Shown one piece after another: positions 1 through 5,534 of a stretch of 5,534 nt of DNA. The stretch comes from UBA1672 sp046542355 (GTDB lineage: Bacteria > Pseudomonadota > Alphaproteobacteria > Micavibrionales > Micavibrionaceae). Numbering within the stretch: position 1 is the first letter of the stretch; every line of letters begins with the position of its first letter. Where the stretch lies: the NCBI GenBank assembly GCA_046542355.1, contig JBKHBN010000059.1, positions 1 to 5,534 of the forward strand. Direction: 5' to 3'. Below the pieces are notes generated by a model. That model did no database searches. It saw only the letters and a program-made list of their open reading frames with translations, and was not told the origin of the DNA. The position numbers were made by a program, and so were the translations under genes.

Positions 1-2
1 GG

Positions 3-52
3 TTTACATACATCAATAATTCCTAACTTATTTAAAGTCAGGTGTCAGCCCC
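3..52 (-). repeat. Left copy of a 50-base dispersed inverted repeat
   Basis: Read on the minus strand, this stretch matches 4920-4969 on the plus strand without gaps, with 45 of 50 positions identical. The identical cores are a 14-base block (TGACTTTAAATAAG) and a 17-base block (TTATTGATGTATGTAAA). Most of the differences fall in the GC-rich first 12 bases. A run of seven T on the plus strand (58-64) lies five bases beyond the repeat, matching the eight-A run that abuts the other copy. The first 15 bases of the repeat on the minus strand encode the last four residues and the TGA stop of the methyltransferase, so the element sits exactly at that gene's 3' end. The nature of the element is not known. 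It could be a REP-like or RAYT-associated repeat, or a remnant end of a small mobile element. Confidence 0.85.
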
Positions 53-1942
53 TAACCTTTTTTTACACCAAAACCGATACATCCCCGCAAACGTATCAGG
101 ATTCTTTGTCTCAAAATGATCCCAACGCTCAAGATCCTTGCCCTCAGGATCATGCTTGGCATTTTGCCTTTTATATTTCTCAAGCACCTTGTTCCCAAGA
201 TAAAACTTTTCAAACGTCAAACCCAGCTCATCGAGACATGTCTTGATCCGGAGCAAATCAAACTGATGCTCTTGCACATGAAACAGCAAATCCCTGCACG
301 TGGACAAATTATAATAATCAGAAGAAAATTGAATATTTTTCACCACTTTATGCTTCAGATGCGAATCAATAGTATCCCGAAAAGCCTTGATCGAATCAAC
401 ATCAGAGCCAAAACCCTGTTCCTTTATGACCTGATGCGCCTGAGACAATGCCCATCGAGCATGGCGGCTATATAACCCTATGCGCATCAAGCCGCCCTCC
501 TTTAACACTTCATTGAGCACCTGCCAGCCTGCCACAGGATCAGACATATGATGCAAAACACCAGCGCTAGCAATATAATCAAAGCGCCCGCACCATCCCT
601 CAAGCCCGCCCAGTCCCATAATATCGGCCTGATAAAAATCTATATTCTCAATGCCCAATTGACGCGCTTTAAAAACAGCATAAGCCAAGCTTGTCTTGCT
701 CAAATCGACCGCCGTGATATACGCATCAGGAAAAGCAAAAGCCAGCTGGATAGCTTCCCGCCCTGTTCCACATCCAGCATTCAATATCTCAGCGCTCTGG
801 CCTTTTAAATATCCTTCAATCTCAGGATCAAACAAATCCTTGGCCGCCACATCCCAGCGCGGATACGGGAACGTTTCATATTGTTCCTGCACAGCTCTGG
901 AAACCTCATCATCAATCGAACCCAGAATTTTAATCTCTCCGGCAATCTCCTGCTGTGCAAAGAAATCTTCGATCTGACTTTTGGGGATTTGCGAGACATG
1001 ATTCCCGCCTTCCAAGCCCGCAGCAATATCTTTGGCTTTGGGCAAAGTATGAAGCCGATTATAACACCCATAACAAGCAAGCTCACAAAGCAAAGGCTTG
1101 AGACCCGCATCATTGATTCGCGCCTCCAACGCTTCGAGCAAAGCCTGCTCCTCGGAAGAAGCAGACATAACATAATCAGTTAAGAAACAATAGCGCGACA
1201 ACGCGCATGTCATCAGATCAATATCAATCTCATCTGAGAATAAAACCACACCGGCGACAACACTTTCCAGCACATAACGCCGTAAATACTTAATCCAGCG
1301 CTCAAAATCAGGGTCAGCAACAATAAATTTACCCAGACCCGTTAAGAAAAACGGATCAATCAAACCATCGCAGCGATCAAACCGCGCAATAGCTTTTTTG
1401 AAGGCTTCGTAAGTCTTGTGTTTTGATAGCTTATAATAAGGACCAACAGACGCATCACGGGCAATCATACTCAGCCACGCCGCCCCCATATTAATCATCT
1501 CGATTTCATGGCTCTCCAGACATTCAATCAAAACACCTTTAAGATTGGAACCGGTCTTCTTAAAAACCCGCGTACTAACAACATCAACAAGCTTTTGCTT
1601 GTACATCTCGTTTTCCGGCTGAACAGCGACCGCCTGCCCATAAGCCTCAATCGCAGCCATGGGCTGCTTATGTGCAATATAAAGATCTCCCAAAAGCACA
1701 TAGGCTTCGTGATAAAATTTATCAATTTTTACCGCTTCTAACAAAGACAAAGCAGCGCGGGCATAATCCTTGGCGCTCATCTGCACCTGCCCCAAAGCAA
1801 AATAACCATACTTATCAGGATCTTGCGACAGCCTGCCTTTCAAAAGCACTGCCGCTTGCTCATGATCTCCCGCTTGAAACAATGCAAGCGCATCCTGATA
1901 TTTGAAAGAAGCCGTCTCGCCCCAGGACCTTAAATCAGACAT
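38..1942 (-). CDS. TPR-repeat protein fused to a class I SAM-dependent methyltransferase
   Basis: The predicted product has 634 residues and is probably a soluble cytoplasmic methyltransferase whose substrate cannot be read from the sequence. Residues about 14-115 form three TPR-like helical repeats (for example ALGQVQMSAKDYARAALSLL and LLGDLYIAHKQPMAAIEAYG). An uncharacterised helical region follows (about 125-345), then the motif QYETFPYPRW (354-363), which commonly precedes the methyltransferase domain in this protein type. SAM-binding motif I is ILNAGCGTGRE (386-396), the acidic end of strand 2 is D413 in AVDLS, D440 lies in QADI, and GVLHHM is at 461-466. I chose the ATG at 1942 because an AGGG lies eight bases upstream and the product then starts directly before the TPRs. 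A GTG at 1993 would add 17 residues, mostly hydrophobic or aromatic, encoded over a 10-base tandem duplication. The last four codons and the stop lie inside a dispersed repeat. The TPR part suggests a protein partner, and no such partner is identifiable here. Confidence 0.9.
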   Translation of the reverse strand: MSDLRSWGETASFKYQDALALFQAGDHEQAAVLLKGRLSQDPDKYGYFALGQVQMSAKDYARAALSLLEAVKIDKFYHEAYVLLGDLYIAHKQPMAAIEAYGQAVAVQPENEMYKQKLVDVVSTRVFKKTGSNLKGVLIECLESHEIEMINMGAAWLSMIARDASVGPYYKLSKHKTYEAFKKAIARFDRCDGLIDPFFLTGLGKFIVADPDFERWIKYLRRYVLESVVAGVVLFSDEIDIDLMTCALSRYCFLTDYVMSASSEEQALLEALEARINDAGLKPLLCELACYGCYNRLHTLPKAKDIAAGLEGGNHVSQIPKSQIEDFFAQQEIAGEIKILGSIDDEVSRAVQEQYETFPYPRWDVAAKDLFDPEIEGYLKGQSAEILNAGCGTGREAIQLAFAFPDAYITAVDLSKTSLAYAVFKARQLGIENIDFYQADIMGLGGLEGWCGRFDYIASAGVLHHMSDPVAGWQVLNEVLKEGGLMRIGLYSRHARWALSQAHQVIKEQGFGSDVDSIKAFRDTIDSHLKHKVVKNIQFSSDYYNLSTCRDLLFHVQEHQFDLLRIKTCLDELGLTFEKFYLGNKVLEKYKRQNAKHDPEGKDLERWDHFETKNPDTFAGMYRFWCKKRLGADT

Positions 1943-1961
1943 ATCAAAAACCCTAATAATA

Positions 1962-1981
1962 GAAAAAACCGGAAAAAACCG
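1962..1981. repeat. Tandem 10-base duplication upstream of the methyltransferase start
   Basis: GAAAAAACCG occurs twice in direct tandem, followed by a partial third unit (GAACC). It lies 20-39 bases upstream of the preferred methyltransferase ATG on the minus strand. A TATTAT hexamer (1956-1961, minus strand) is adjacent, but the matching -35 position (TTCCGG) is poor, so I do not call a promoter here. Confidence 0.6.
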
Positions 1982-2041
1982 GAACCCAGCCACGCCCCAC
2001 CCTGCGGCAAAACGAGAAGAAAATACACCTGAAATTAAAAA

Positions 2042-2518
2042 TCAGTAAAAGATATAACCGGATTTATTGTAAACGCCTAAAGGCTCACTATCATCGCGCT
2101 CATAATAAACAAAAAACATTCCGTTTTCTTGCGAGCCAGTCACATTGAACACATAATCAACAAACGCCAAAATCCGGCGCTGATCGAACGTAGCAAGATT
2201 CACAAACGCATCGCCAACACGCAAAACAGGGATGTTATCATGGTTTACATACTGCTCCCTGATAATCCCCATTGTATAAAAATCACGCAAAATAATCTTC
2301 TCATCACCGGGGTTTTCAATCCAGTCCACAGGTCTCCAACGATCCATATCTCTGGTCGAACGCTGCCGAAGTTTCTGTTCGCCCATATAAGGATCAAATT
2401 TATGTTGATGCCCTTTATGATAAATAAAGCTCCACTCCGTTGCACGCCCCGCAAATGACTGAGTGGACAAACCGACGCTTAAAAAAGAAACCAAAAGAAC
2501 AAAACTCAAAATACGCAT
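2042..2518 (-). CDS. Secreted protein of unknown family with N-terminal signal peptide
   Basis: The product has 158 residues and I do not recognise its family. It begins with a clear Sec signal peptide: MR, then a hydrophobic core (ILSFVLLVSFLSVGL), then a likely cleavage site after SFA (residue 23). There is no lipobox cysteine, so the mature protein of about 135 residues should be released into the periplasm or outside. The mature part is polar and aromatic (WSFIYHKGHQHKFDPY near its start; FVYYERDD and YNKSGYIFY at the end), has no cysteines, and shows no transmembrane segment or catalytic motif that I can name. I chose the ATG at 2518 because TAGGA lies about nine bases upstream; the longer reading would use a TTG at 2545 and place nine residues before the signal peptide. 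The gene lies about 100 bases upstream of the methyltransferase on the same strand with no obvious terminator between, so co-transcription is possible. Confidence 0.8.
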   Translation of the reverse strand: MRILSFVLLVSFLSVGLSTQSFAGRATEWSFIYHKGHQHKFDPYMGEQKLRQRSTRDMDRWRPVDWIENPGDEKIILRDFYTMGIIREQYVNHDNIPVLRVGDAFVNLATFDQRRILAFVDYVFNVTGSQENGMFFVYYERDDSEPLGVYNKSGYIFY

Positions 2519-2754
2519 AACCAAAATTCCTAAAATAATTTCCAATTCTCACATGAACTCAGCAAACCCCGAGCGCACGCAACATTTCAACCGGAGACAT
2601 AATATATCAAAATCATAAAAAATGCCATTGGAATAGCAAAAGCCTATATAAATTTACACTTTAAGCAATAGTAGGTTTTTCTTTCTCCCATCTTTCATGA
2701 TATAAAGACTTATATATATAGCATCTTGTAAAATATCACCAAAACCATAATCAC
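2519..2754. promoter_or_regulatory. Divergent intergenic region between secreted-protein gene and amidase gene
   Basis: These 236 AT-rich bases must hold promoters for genes on both strands. On the minus strand, ATGGCA (2623-2628) and TATTAT (2599-2604) are separated by 18 bases and form a plausible sigma-70-type promoter for the secreted-protein gene, leaving a leader of about 70-75 bases. On the plus strand, TATAAA (2701-2706) and an alternating TA tract (2710-2720) could serve as a -10 region for the amidase, but no good -35 accompanies either. No open reading frame or strong hairpin is visible. Confidence 0.4.
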
Positions 2755-4029
2755 ATGAAAACACACCGCAGCCTCTGGGTCATATTGCCGTTATGCCTTT
2801 TATTTTTCTGGAGCACACAAGCCAGTGCCCTCGAGGTAAGGTCTGTGCGCTTTGGTACACATCCCGATAAAATCCGCCTGGTCATAGATATAAACGACAT
2901 CACAGATTTCCGTGCCTTTACCCTGAGCGACCCTCACCGCCTTGTCATTGACCTCCCGCGCTTTTCGTGGCAGGCAGCGGTCACACAAACACCATCACAG
3001 ACATTGGTATTAGATATCCGTCAAGGACAGCTTTCTGCGGGAATATCGCGCATTGTTTTTGACCTTAAAGCACCGGCGATCATAAAAAGTGCTTTTCTCC
3101 TGCCTACAGGCAAAGGACAGCAAAATGCGCGGCTGGTGGTTGATTACAAAATCGTAGACTATGCAACCTTCGCAGGCCAAAAAGGGAACATCCACGGGAC
3201 ACTGAAAATTGATAAATACACAATAGCGCCTCAGGCCTCGAACAACACAAAGCTTTACGCATCAACAACCAACGCACATATCCCCCGCCCTCCACCAAAT
3301 ACGCTGCGCCCCAATGAAGAAACAATACTCAAAAAACCAATTATCATCATTGATCCAGGTCATGGAGGCATTGATCCGGGCGCTGTCAGTTACAATAATA
3401 TCTACGAAAAAGATATTGTATTAAACATTGCCAAAGAACTTAAAAAACAACTACAGGCGACAAACCGCTACCAAATATACATGACCCGCGAATCAGACGT
3501 CTTTGTAAAGCTGCAAGACCGGGTGAAATTCGCCCGCAAACACAATGGAGATCTTTTTATCTCCATACATGCCGATTCGATAAGACGCAGCGATGTCCGT
3601 GGAACATCAATCTACACCTTATCAAAAAAATCCTCTGATGCGCAAACGGCAGCGCTGGCTCGCAGAGAAAATCAGGCTGATCTGATTGCCGGTATCGAAT
3701 TAAATATCGAAGATGATCAAGTCGCTTTCATCCTTGGCGATTTCTTAATGAATGAAACAATGAACCAATCAAAATTTCTAGCCAACACGCTTGTTGATAC
3801 AATGCATTCACAAAAAATAAAAACGCTGCATAACCCCCATCGTTACGCGGGTTTCGCTGTATTAAAAGCACCAGATATCCCCTCTGTTCTTGTTGAAACA
3901 GGGTTCATGTCAAACAAAAGCGAAGTGCGCCTGTTAACACAAAAACAACATCAGCAAAAAATAGCCACGGCCATTCACAAGGGAATCAATGCCTACTTTA
4001 CACGCATTGCACTAAATGAGAATAACTAG
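2755..4029 (+). CDS. amiC: Periplasmic N-acetylmuramoyl-L-alanine amidase with AMIN domain (AmiC type)
   Basis: This 424-residue zinc enzyme should cleave the amide bond between N-acetylmuramic acid and the stem peptide, and is typically used to split septal peptidoglycan during daughter-cell separation. A Sec signal peptide (1-25, ending TQASA) is followed by an AMIN domain (about 26-130, LEVRSVRFG onward), a polar linker (about 150-190) and an Amidase_3 domain (about 195-418). Expected metal and catalytic residues are present: H203 in DPGHGG, E218 in YEKDI, H272 in SIHADS and E381 in VETGF. The segment RRENQADLIAGIELNIEDDQ and the following helix match the inserted autoinhibitory region seen in AmiB/AmiC-type enzymes, which suggests activation by an EnvC/NlpD-like LytM partner; none is in this window. 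The length is typical of the family. There is no clear Shine-Dalgarno before the ATG, but the signal peptide starts naturally there. The symbol is by family resemblance: AmiA, AmiB and AmiC are not securely separated outside enterics. Confidence 0.93.
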   Translation: MKTHRSLWVILPLCLLFFWSTQASALEVRSVRFGTHPDKIRLVIDINDITDFRAFTLSDPHRLVIDLPRFSWQAAVTQTPSQTLVLDIRQGQLSAGISRIVFDLKAPAIIKSAFLLPTGKGQQNARLVVDYKIVDYATFAGQKGNIHGTLKIDKYTIAPQASNNTKLYASTTNAHIPRPPPNTLRPNEETILKKPIIIIDPGHGGIDPGAVSYNNIYEKDIVLNIAKELKKQLQATNRYQIYMTRESDVFVKLQDRVKFARKHNGDLFISIHADSIRRSDVRGTSIYTLSKKSSDAQTAALARRENQADLIAGIELNIEDDQVAFILGDFLMNETMNQSKFLANTLVDTMHSQKIKTLHNPHRYAGFAVLKAPDIPSVLVETGFMSNKSEVRLLTQKQHQQKIATAIHKGINAYFTRIALNENN

Positions 4030-4234
4030 GTAGCGTACTCATACCACCAACTGTTGCATAATTGCATCAAATGGTATAACTCTGCCAAAAAAGATAAAAA
4101 ACACTTGAAAAACAGTCGGCGTGGTATAAACAGAGGTATCTAGGAGTTTGTAAAATTTGCCACGCGGCAAGATCAAAAATAAGGTTATGATGAAACAAAA
4201 TTTCATATTAACGATCACAAAACGAGGAATAAAA
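4030..4234 (+). promoter_or_regulatory. Leader region of the lipoprotein gene with two extended -10 motifs
   Basis: No gene is visible in these 205 bases. Two sequences fit an extended -10 element (TGnTATAAt): TGGTATAAC at 4072-4080 and TGGTATAAA at 4122-4130. TTGCAT (4054-4059) lies 15 bases before the first hexamer, and TTGAAA (4105-4110) lies 14 bases before the second. Both spacings are short, which an extended -10 can tolerate. The second would start transcription near 4137 and give a leader of about 98 bases. That leader contains two small perfect hairpins: TTGCC/GGCAA with a four-base loop (4157-4170) and ATGAAA/TTTCAT with a five-base loop (4190-4206). ATACCA (4041-4046) and TGGTAT (4072-4077) also form an inverted pair but have no T-run, so they are not a convincing amidase terminator. 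Confidence 0.45.
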
Positions 4235-4432
4235 ATGAAAAAGACAGTTGCAACATTTTGCCTGATAGGGGCGACACTTGGACTCTCTGCATGTAGCTCC
4301 ATGAATGACGGACGCACCGAGGTAAAAGAAAAATATGAACGCACAGCACCTCATGGTGAAGAAACAACAATTTCTACACCGAGCCGCGTTGCGCCGGCAG
4401 AAAAAGTCTTCAGAAGAGCCCAGACAAAATAA
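4235..4432 (+). CDS. Small outer-membrane-type lipoprotein, function unknown
   Basis: The product is a 65-residue prolipoprotein. A short signal peptide (MKKTVATFCLIGATLG) leads to the lipobox LSAC at 17-20, so Cys20 should be lipidated and the first 19 residues removed by signal peptidase II. Ser at +2 and +3 (CSS) is the outer-membrane default in enteric-type Lol sorting. The mature 46 residues are charged and probably disordered (NDGRTEVKEKYERTAPHGEE), with no recognisable domain. I chose the ATG at 4235 because GAGGA at 4224-4228 gives a well-spaced ribosome binding site and the lipoprotein signal starts there. The reading frame is open back to 4157, but that extension has no comparable ribosome site and would put 26 residues before the signal. 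An intrinsic terminator about 65 bases after the stop and candidate promoters upstream suggest a one-gene transcription unit. It may be a small structural lipoprotein, but I cannot assign a role. Confidence 0.8.
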   Translation: MKKTVATFCLIGATLGLSACSSMNDGRTEVKEKYERTAPHGEETTISTPSRVAPAEKVFRRAQTK

Positions 4433-4498
4433 GATCTGATCTCCTCTCGTATACATGATGAGTTTAAAGCATCACTGTGTACAGGATAAGTTTTTGCA

Positions 4499-4530
4499 AA
4501 AAAGACTGTCCTTGCGGCGGTCTTTTTATT
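4499..4530 (+). terminator. Intrinsic (Rho-independent) terminator after the lipoprotein gene
   Basis: AAAAAGAC (4499-4506) pairs with GTCTTTTT (4520-4527). The stem continues inward through T·G, G-C, T·G and C-G to a five-base loop (4511-4515), giving a 12-pair stem followed by a T-rich tail. It lies inside the upstream extension of the frame that encodes the next gene, which argues that this gene starts downstream of the hairpin. The A-rich 5' arm means it could also act weakly on the opposite strand. Confidence 0.8.
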
Positions 4531-4571
4531 ACTTAAAATCACGGATAATGTTCACGCGGAAGAGAACAGGC

Positions 4572-4913
4572 ATGAAAACACTAAAAAACATTTCCTTGCT
4601 TTTTATATGCAACTTCGTTGGTTTTTTCCTTCCCACATTTCTCTACCTCATTTCACTGAGCACAAGAATTATAGATGTGCAGTCAGAAGATTTTGACGCG
4701 CAGAAATTTTTCTATGGAACAACCAACTTCGGTGGAACCGAAAATATTCCAGTACCATACATGGTAACCATGCCGCAAATGACATGGGTTCTTTGCTTCC
4801 TCTTCAGCTTTTCTATCTTCTTTGTAAGCAAAAAATGGAAGCGCGTCTTTTTGCTGGCACCCCTGCTCACACCATTCCTGCACAGCTTTCTAATTATGCT
4901 GCAATTTATATAA
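4572..4913 (+). CDS. Small integral membrane protein with three predicted TM segments, family unknown
   Basis: The product has 113 residues and I do not recognise its family. Predicted membrane segments are at about 7-30 (ISLLFICNFVGFFLPTFLYLISL), 70-86 (MTWVLCFLFSFSIFFV) and 92-112 (VFLLAPLLTPFLHSFLIMLQF). The positive cluster KKWKR (87-91) between segments 2 and 3 and the lysines at the N-terminus predict the N-terminus inside, a 39-residue external loop (31-69, with D/E-rich and ENIPVPYM stretches) and the C-terminus outside. The preferred start at 4572 has GGAAGAG six bases upstream. An ATG at 4548 would add eight basic residues (MFTRKRTG), and still longer readings would run through the terminator hairpin. 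The stop codon directly precedes an eight-A run and the right copy of the dispersed repeat. The terminator upstream implies its own promoter, which I cannot point to with confidence. Confidence 0.65.
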   Translation: MKTLKNISLLFICNFVGFFLPTFLYLISLSTRIIDVQSEDFDAQKFFYGTTNFGGTENIPVPYMVTMPQMTWVLCFLFSFSIFFVSKKWKRVFLLAPLLTPFLHSFLIMLQFI

Positions 4914-4919
4914 AAAAAA

Positions 4920-4969
4920 GGGGTCGACTCCTGACTTTAAATAAGCTAGGAGTTATTGATGTATGTAAA
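4920..4969 (+). repeat. Right copy of the 50-base dispersed inverted repeat
   Basis: It matches the minus strand of 3-52 at 45 of 50 positions without gaps. It is immediately preceded by eight A (4912-4919) that overlap the stop codon of the membrane-protein gene. Its first 12 bases (GGGGTCGACTCC) form a near-perfect palindrome with one G·T pair. The other copy has diverged there and lost the symmetry. AGGAG followed seven bases later by ATGTATG resembles a ribosome site and start, but that frame stops after five codons (ATG at 4960, TGA at 4972-4977 region), so no protein is encoded. The conserved start-like end suggests that the repeat derives from the beginning of a once-coding mobile gene. 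This is inference. Confidence 0.85.
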
Positions 4970-5031
4970 ACATTGAAACTAAGCCGTTATAAGCAATTAT
5001 AGTCATTTGAATAAAGAATGGGCTATGTTAA

Positions 5032-5534
5032 GGGCGTCTCTAAAACCCCTGACATTTGTTTATAAATTTGCGATTCTGTCGATAGTATTATCAAGGAGGA
5101 CAGAAGATGCGTTTTCTTGGCCTCGCGATGGACACGGACGCGCGCTGGACAAAAAAGAACGGCGGTTCAAGCTGATCCGCTCGCACATCCATCACAAGGG
5201 ACACCGGAACAAGCCGCTCTCGAAGTACAAGCAACAGGTCAACAAACGGCGTTCGAAAGTGCGCGTGCGCGTTGAGCATGTCTTCGGGCATCAGCAAAAC
5301 AACATGGGCGGAACGCTCGTGCGCACAATCGGCATGGCAAGGGCGAAAACGAAGATCGGCCTGAAAAACCTGGCCTATAATATGCAGCGCTTTGTTTTCC
5401 TGCTCCGCACCGGCCAGAGATGCGGACAACCCTCGCCCGTATAGCGCTCAAAACAAGGGATTACGGAAAAACCGGGCCGGAAAAAAATAGTCAGATACGT
5501 GAAAAAAACTGGAAACCCTCCGCTAAACCGCGCT
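5032..5534 (+). mobile_element. Internally deleted IS5-family insertion sequence remnant, continuing past the window
   Basis: The sequence from GGGCGTCTCTAAAACC (5032) onward looks like the left terminal end and leader of an IS5-family element, followed by a strong ribosome site (AAGGAGG at 5094-5100), a start codon at 5107 and transposase-derived sequence to 5444. From about 5100 the DNA is visibly richer in G+C than the flanking genes, consistent with an acquired element. The expected right inverted repeat, complementary to the left end, is not present by 5534, so the element probably continues beyond the window. The left boundary is an estimate from resemblance to IS5-family ends and could be off by a few bases. 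TTA (5028-5030) just outside could be part of a target duplication but cannot be checked without the right end. Confidence 0.65.
5107..5444 (+). pseudogene. IS5-family (DDE_Tnp_1) transposase, N-terminal and middle parts deleted and frame changed
   Basis: This remnant of a cut-and-paste DDE transposase has its original start site. From the ATG at 5107, seven bases after AAGGAGG, the frame reads MRFLGLAMDTDARWTKKNG, whose DTDARWTKKNG part matches the segment just before the YGYKNH region in IS5-family transposases, and then stops at 5173-5175. The recognisable C-terminal part is in another frame, from about 5157 to the stop at 5442-5444: KLIRSHIHHKGHRNKPLS, RVEHVFG and GGTLVRTIGMARAKTKIGLKNLAYNM. 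The third catalytic acidic residue is retained (E of RVEHVFG, codon 5274-5276). Both catalytic aspartates, the N-terminal DNA-binding region and the GYKNH segment are absent. The C-terminal frame is open upstream to 5007, but that part has no transposase resemblance. A full-length relative would be about 300 or more residues. This copy cannot make an active enzyme, though it might be mobilised in trans if both ends survive. Confidence 0.85.

Noticed and set aside
4157..4234. Longer start of the lipoprotein from TTG at 4157 or ATG at 4187/4190
   Set aside because: The extension would precede the signal peptide, and the only well-placed ribosome site is GAGGA before 4235.
4455..4571. N-terminal extension of the three-segment membrane protein back to 4455
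   Set aside because: It would read through the intrinsic terminator at 4499-4530 and add basic sequence with no ribosome site. The start at 4572 is preferred.
4235..4913. Lipoprotein plus membrane protein as a toxin-antitoxin or lysis pair
   Set aside because: A strong terminator separates them, neither has family motifs for such systems, and spacing and signals suggest independent genes.
1..4975. The inverted repeats as ends of a composite transposon carrying the five genes
   Set aside because: The repeats lack transposase genes, are 10% diverged from each other, and enclose ordinary envelope genes such as a cell-division amidase. Independent insertion of two members of a repeat family explains them more simply.
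4784..5002. Reading frame overlapping the membrane-protein gene and the right repeat
   Set aside because: It is a frame shadow of the membrane gene that runs through the A-run into the repeat; it shows no domain and has no ribosome site.
4973..5010. Possible promoter TTGAAA ... TATAGT between the repeat and the IS remnant
   Set aside because: The spacing is 19 bases, there is no supporting element, and such matches are expected by chance in AT-rich DNA.
5091..5451. Minus-strand reading frames across the IS remnant
   Set aside because: They lie antisense to clear transposase-derived sequence and have no recognisable domain. Long antisense frames are common in GC-rich transposase DNA.
1..5534. 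CRISPR arrays, tRNA or rRNA genes
   Set aside because: No regularly spaced repeats were seen and no tRNA cloverleaf or rRNA sequence was recognised on either strand.

Overview
The window looks like chromosomal DNA of a Gram-negative bacterium with moderately AT-rich sequence, most likely a proteobacterium and possibly an alphaproteobacterium. The evidence is an AMIN-domain periplasmic cell-wall amidase, a lipobox lipoprotein with Ser at +2 (the outer-membrane sorting type), and a TPR plus methyltransferase protein with a YxxFPYPRW motif of a kind I associate with alphaproteobacteria. The lineage is an inference from protein types only.

Layout. Two genes lie on the minus strand at the left: a TPR/SAM-methyltransferase fusion (38-1942) and, upstream of it, a small secreted protein of unknown family (2042-2518). 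They are co-directional with about 100 bases between them and may be co-transcribed. A 236-base divergent intergenic region (2519-2754) separates them from a plus-strand gene for a secreted N-acetylmuramoyl-L-alanine amidase of the AmiA/B/C type (2755-4029). Next comes a 205-base leader region with two extended -10-like motifs, a 65-residue lipoprotein gene (4235-4432) closed by a convincing intrinsic terminator (4499-4530), and a gene for a 113-residue protein with three predicted membrane segments (4572-4913).

The block 1-4969 is bracketed by an imperfect inverted repeat: 50 bases, 45 identical by my own alignment (3-52 on the minus strand, 4920-4969 on the plus strand). Each copy sits at the 3' end of a gene and next to an A/T homopolymer. 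The left copy encodes the last four residues and the stop codon of the methyltransferase. To the right is a visibly more GC-rich remnant of an IS5-family (DDE) insertion sequence. It keeps a putative left end, a strong Shine-Dalgarno sequence and start, and the transposase C-terminus, but it has lost the N-terminal and middle parts and changes frame. It runs off the window.

Functionally this is mostly envelope housekeeping: septal or peptidoglycan hydrolysis, a small lipoprotein, a small inner-membrane protein and a secreted protein, next to a soluble methyltransferase with unknown substrate. I see no defence, toxin-antitoxin, CRISPR or secondary-metabolite system. The least explained signals are the paired 50-base repeat and the two orphan envelope proteins.
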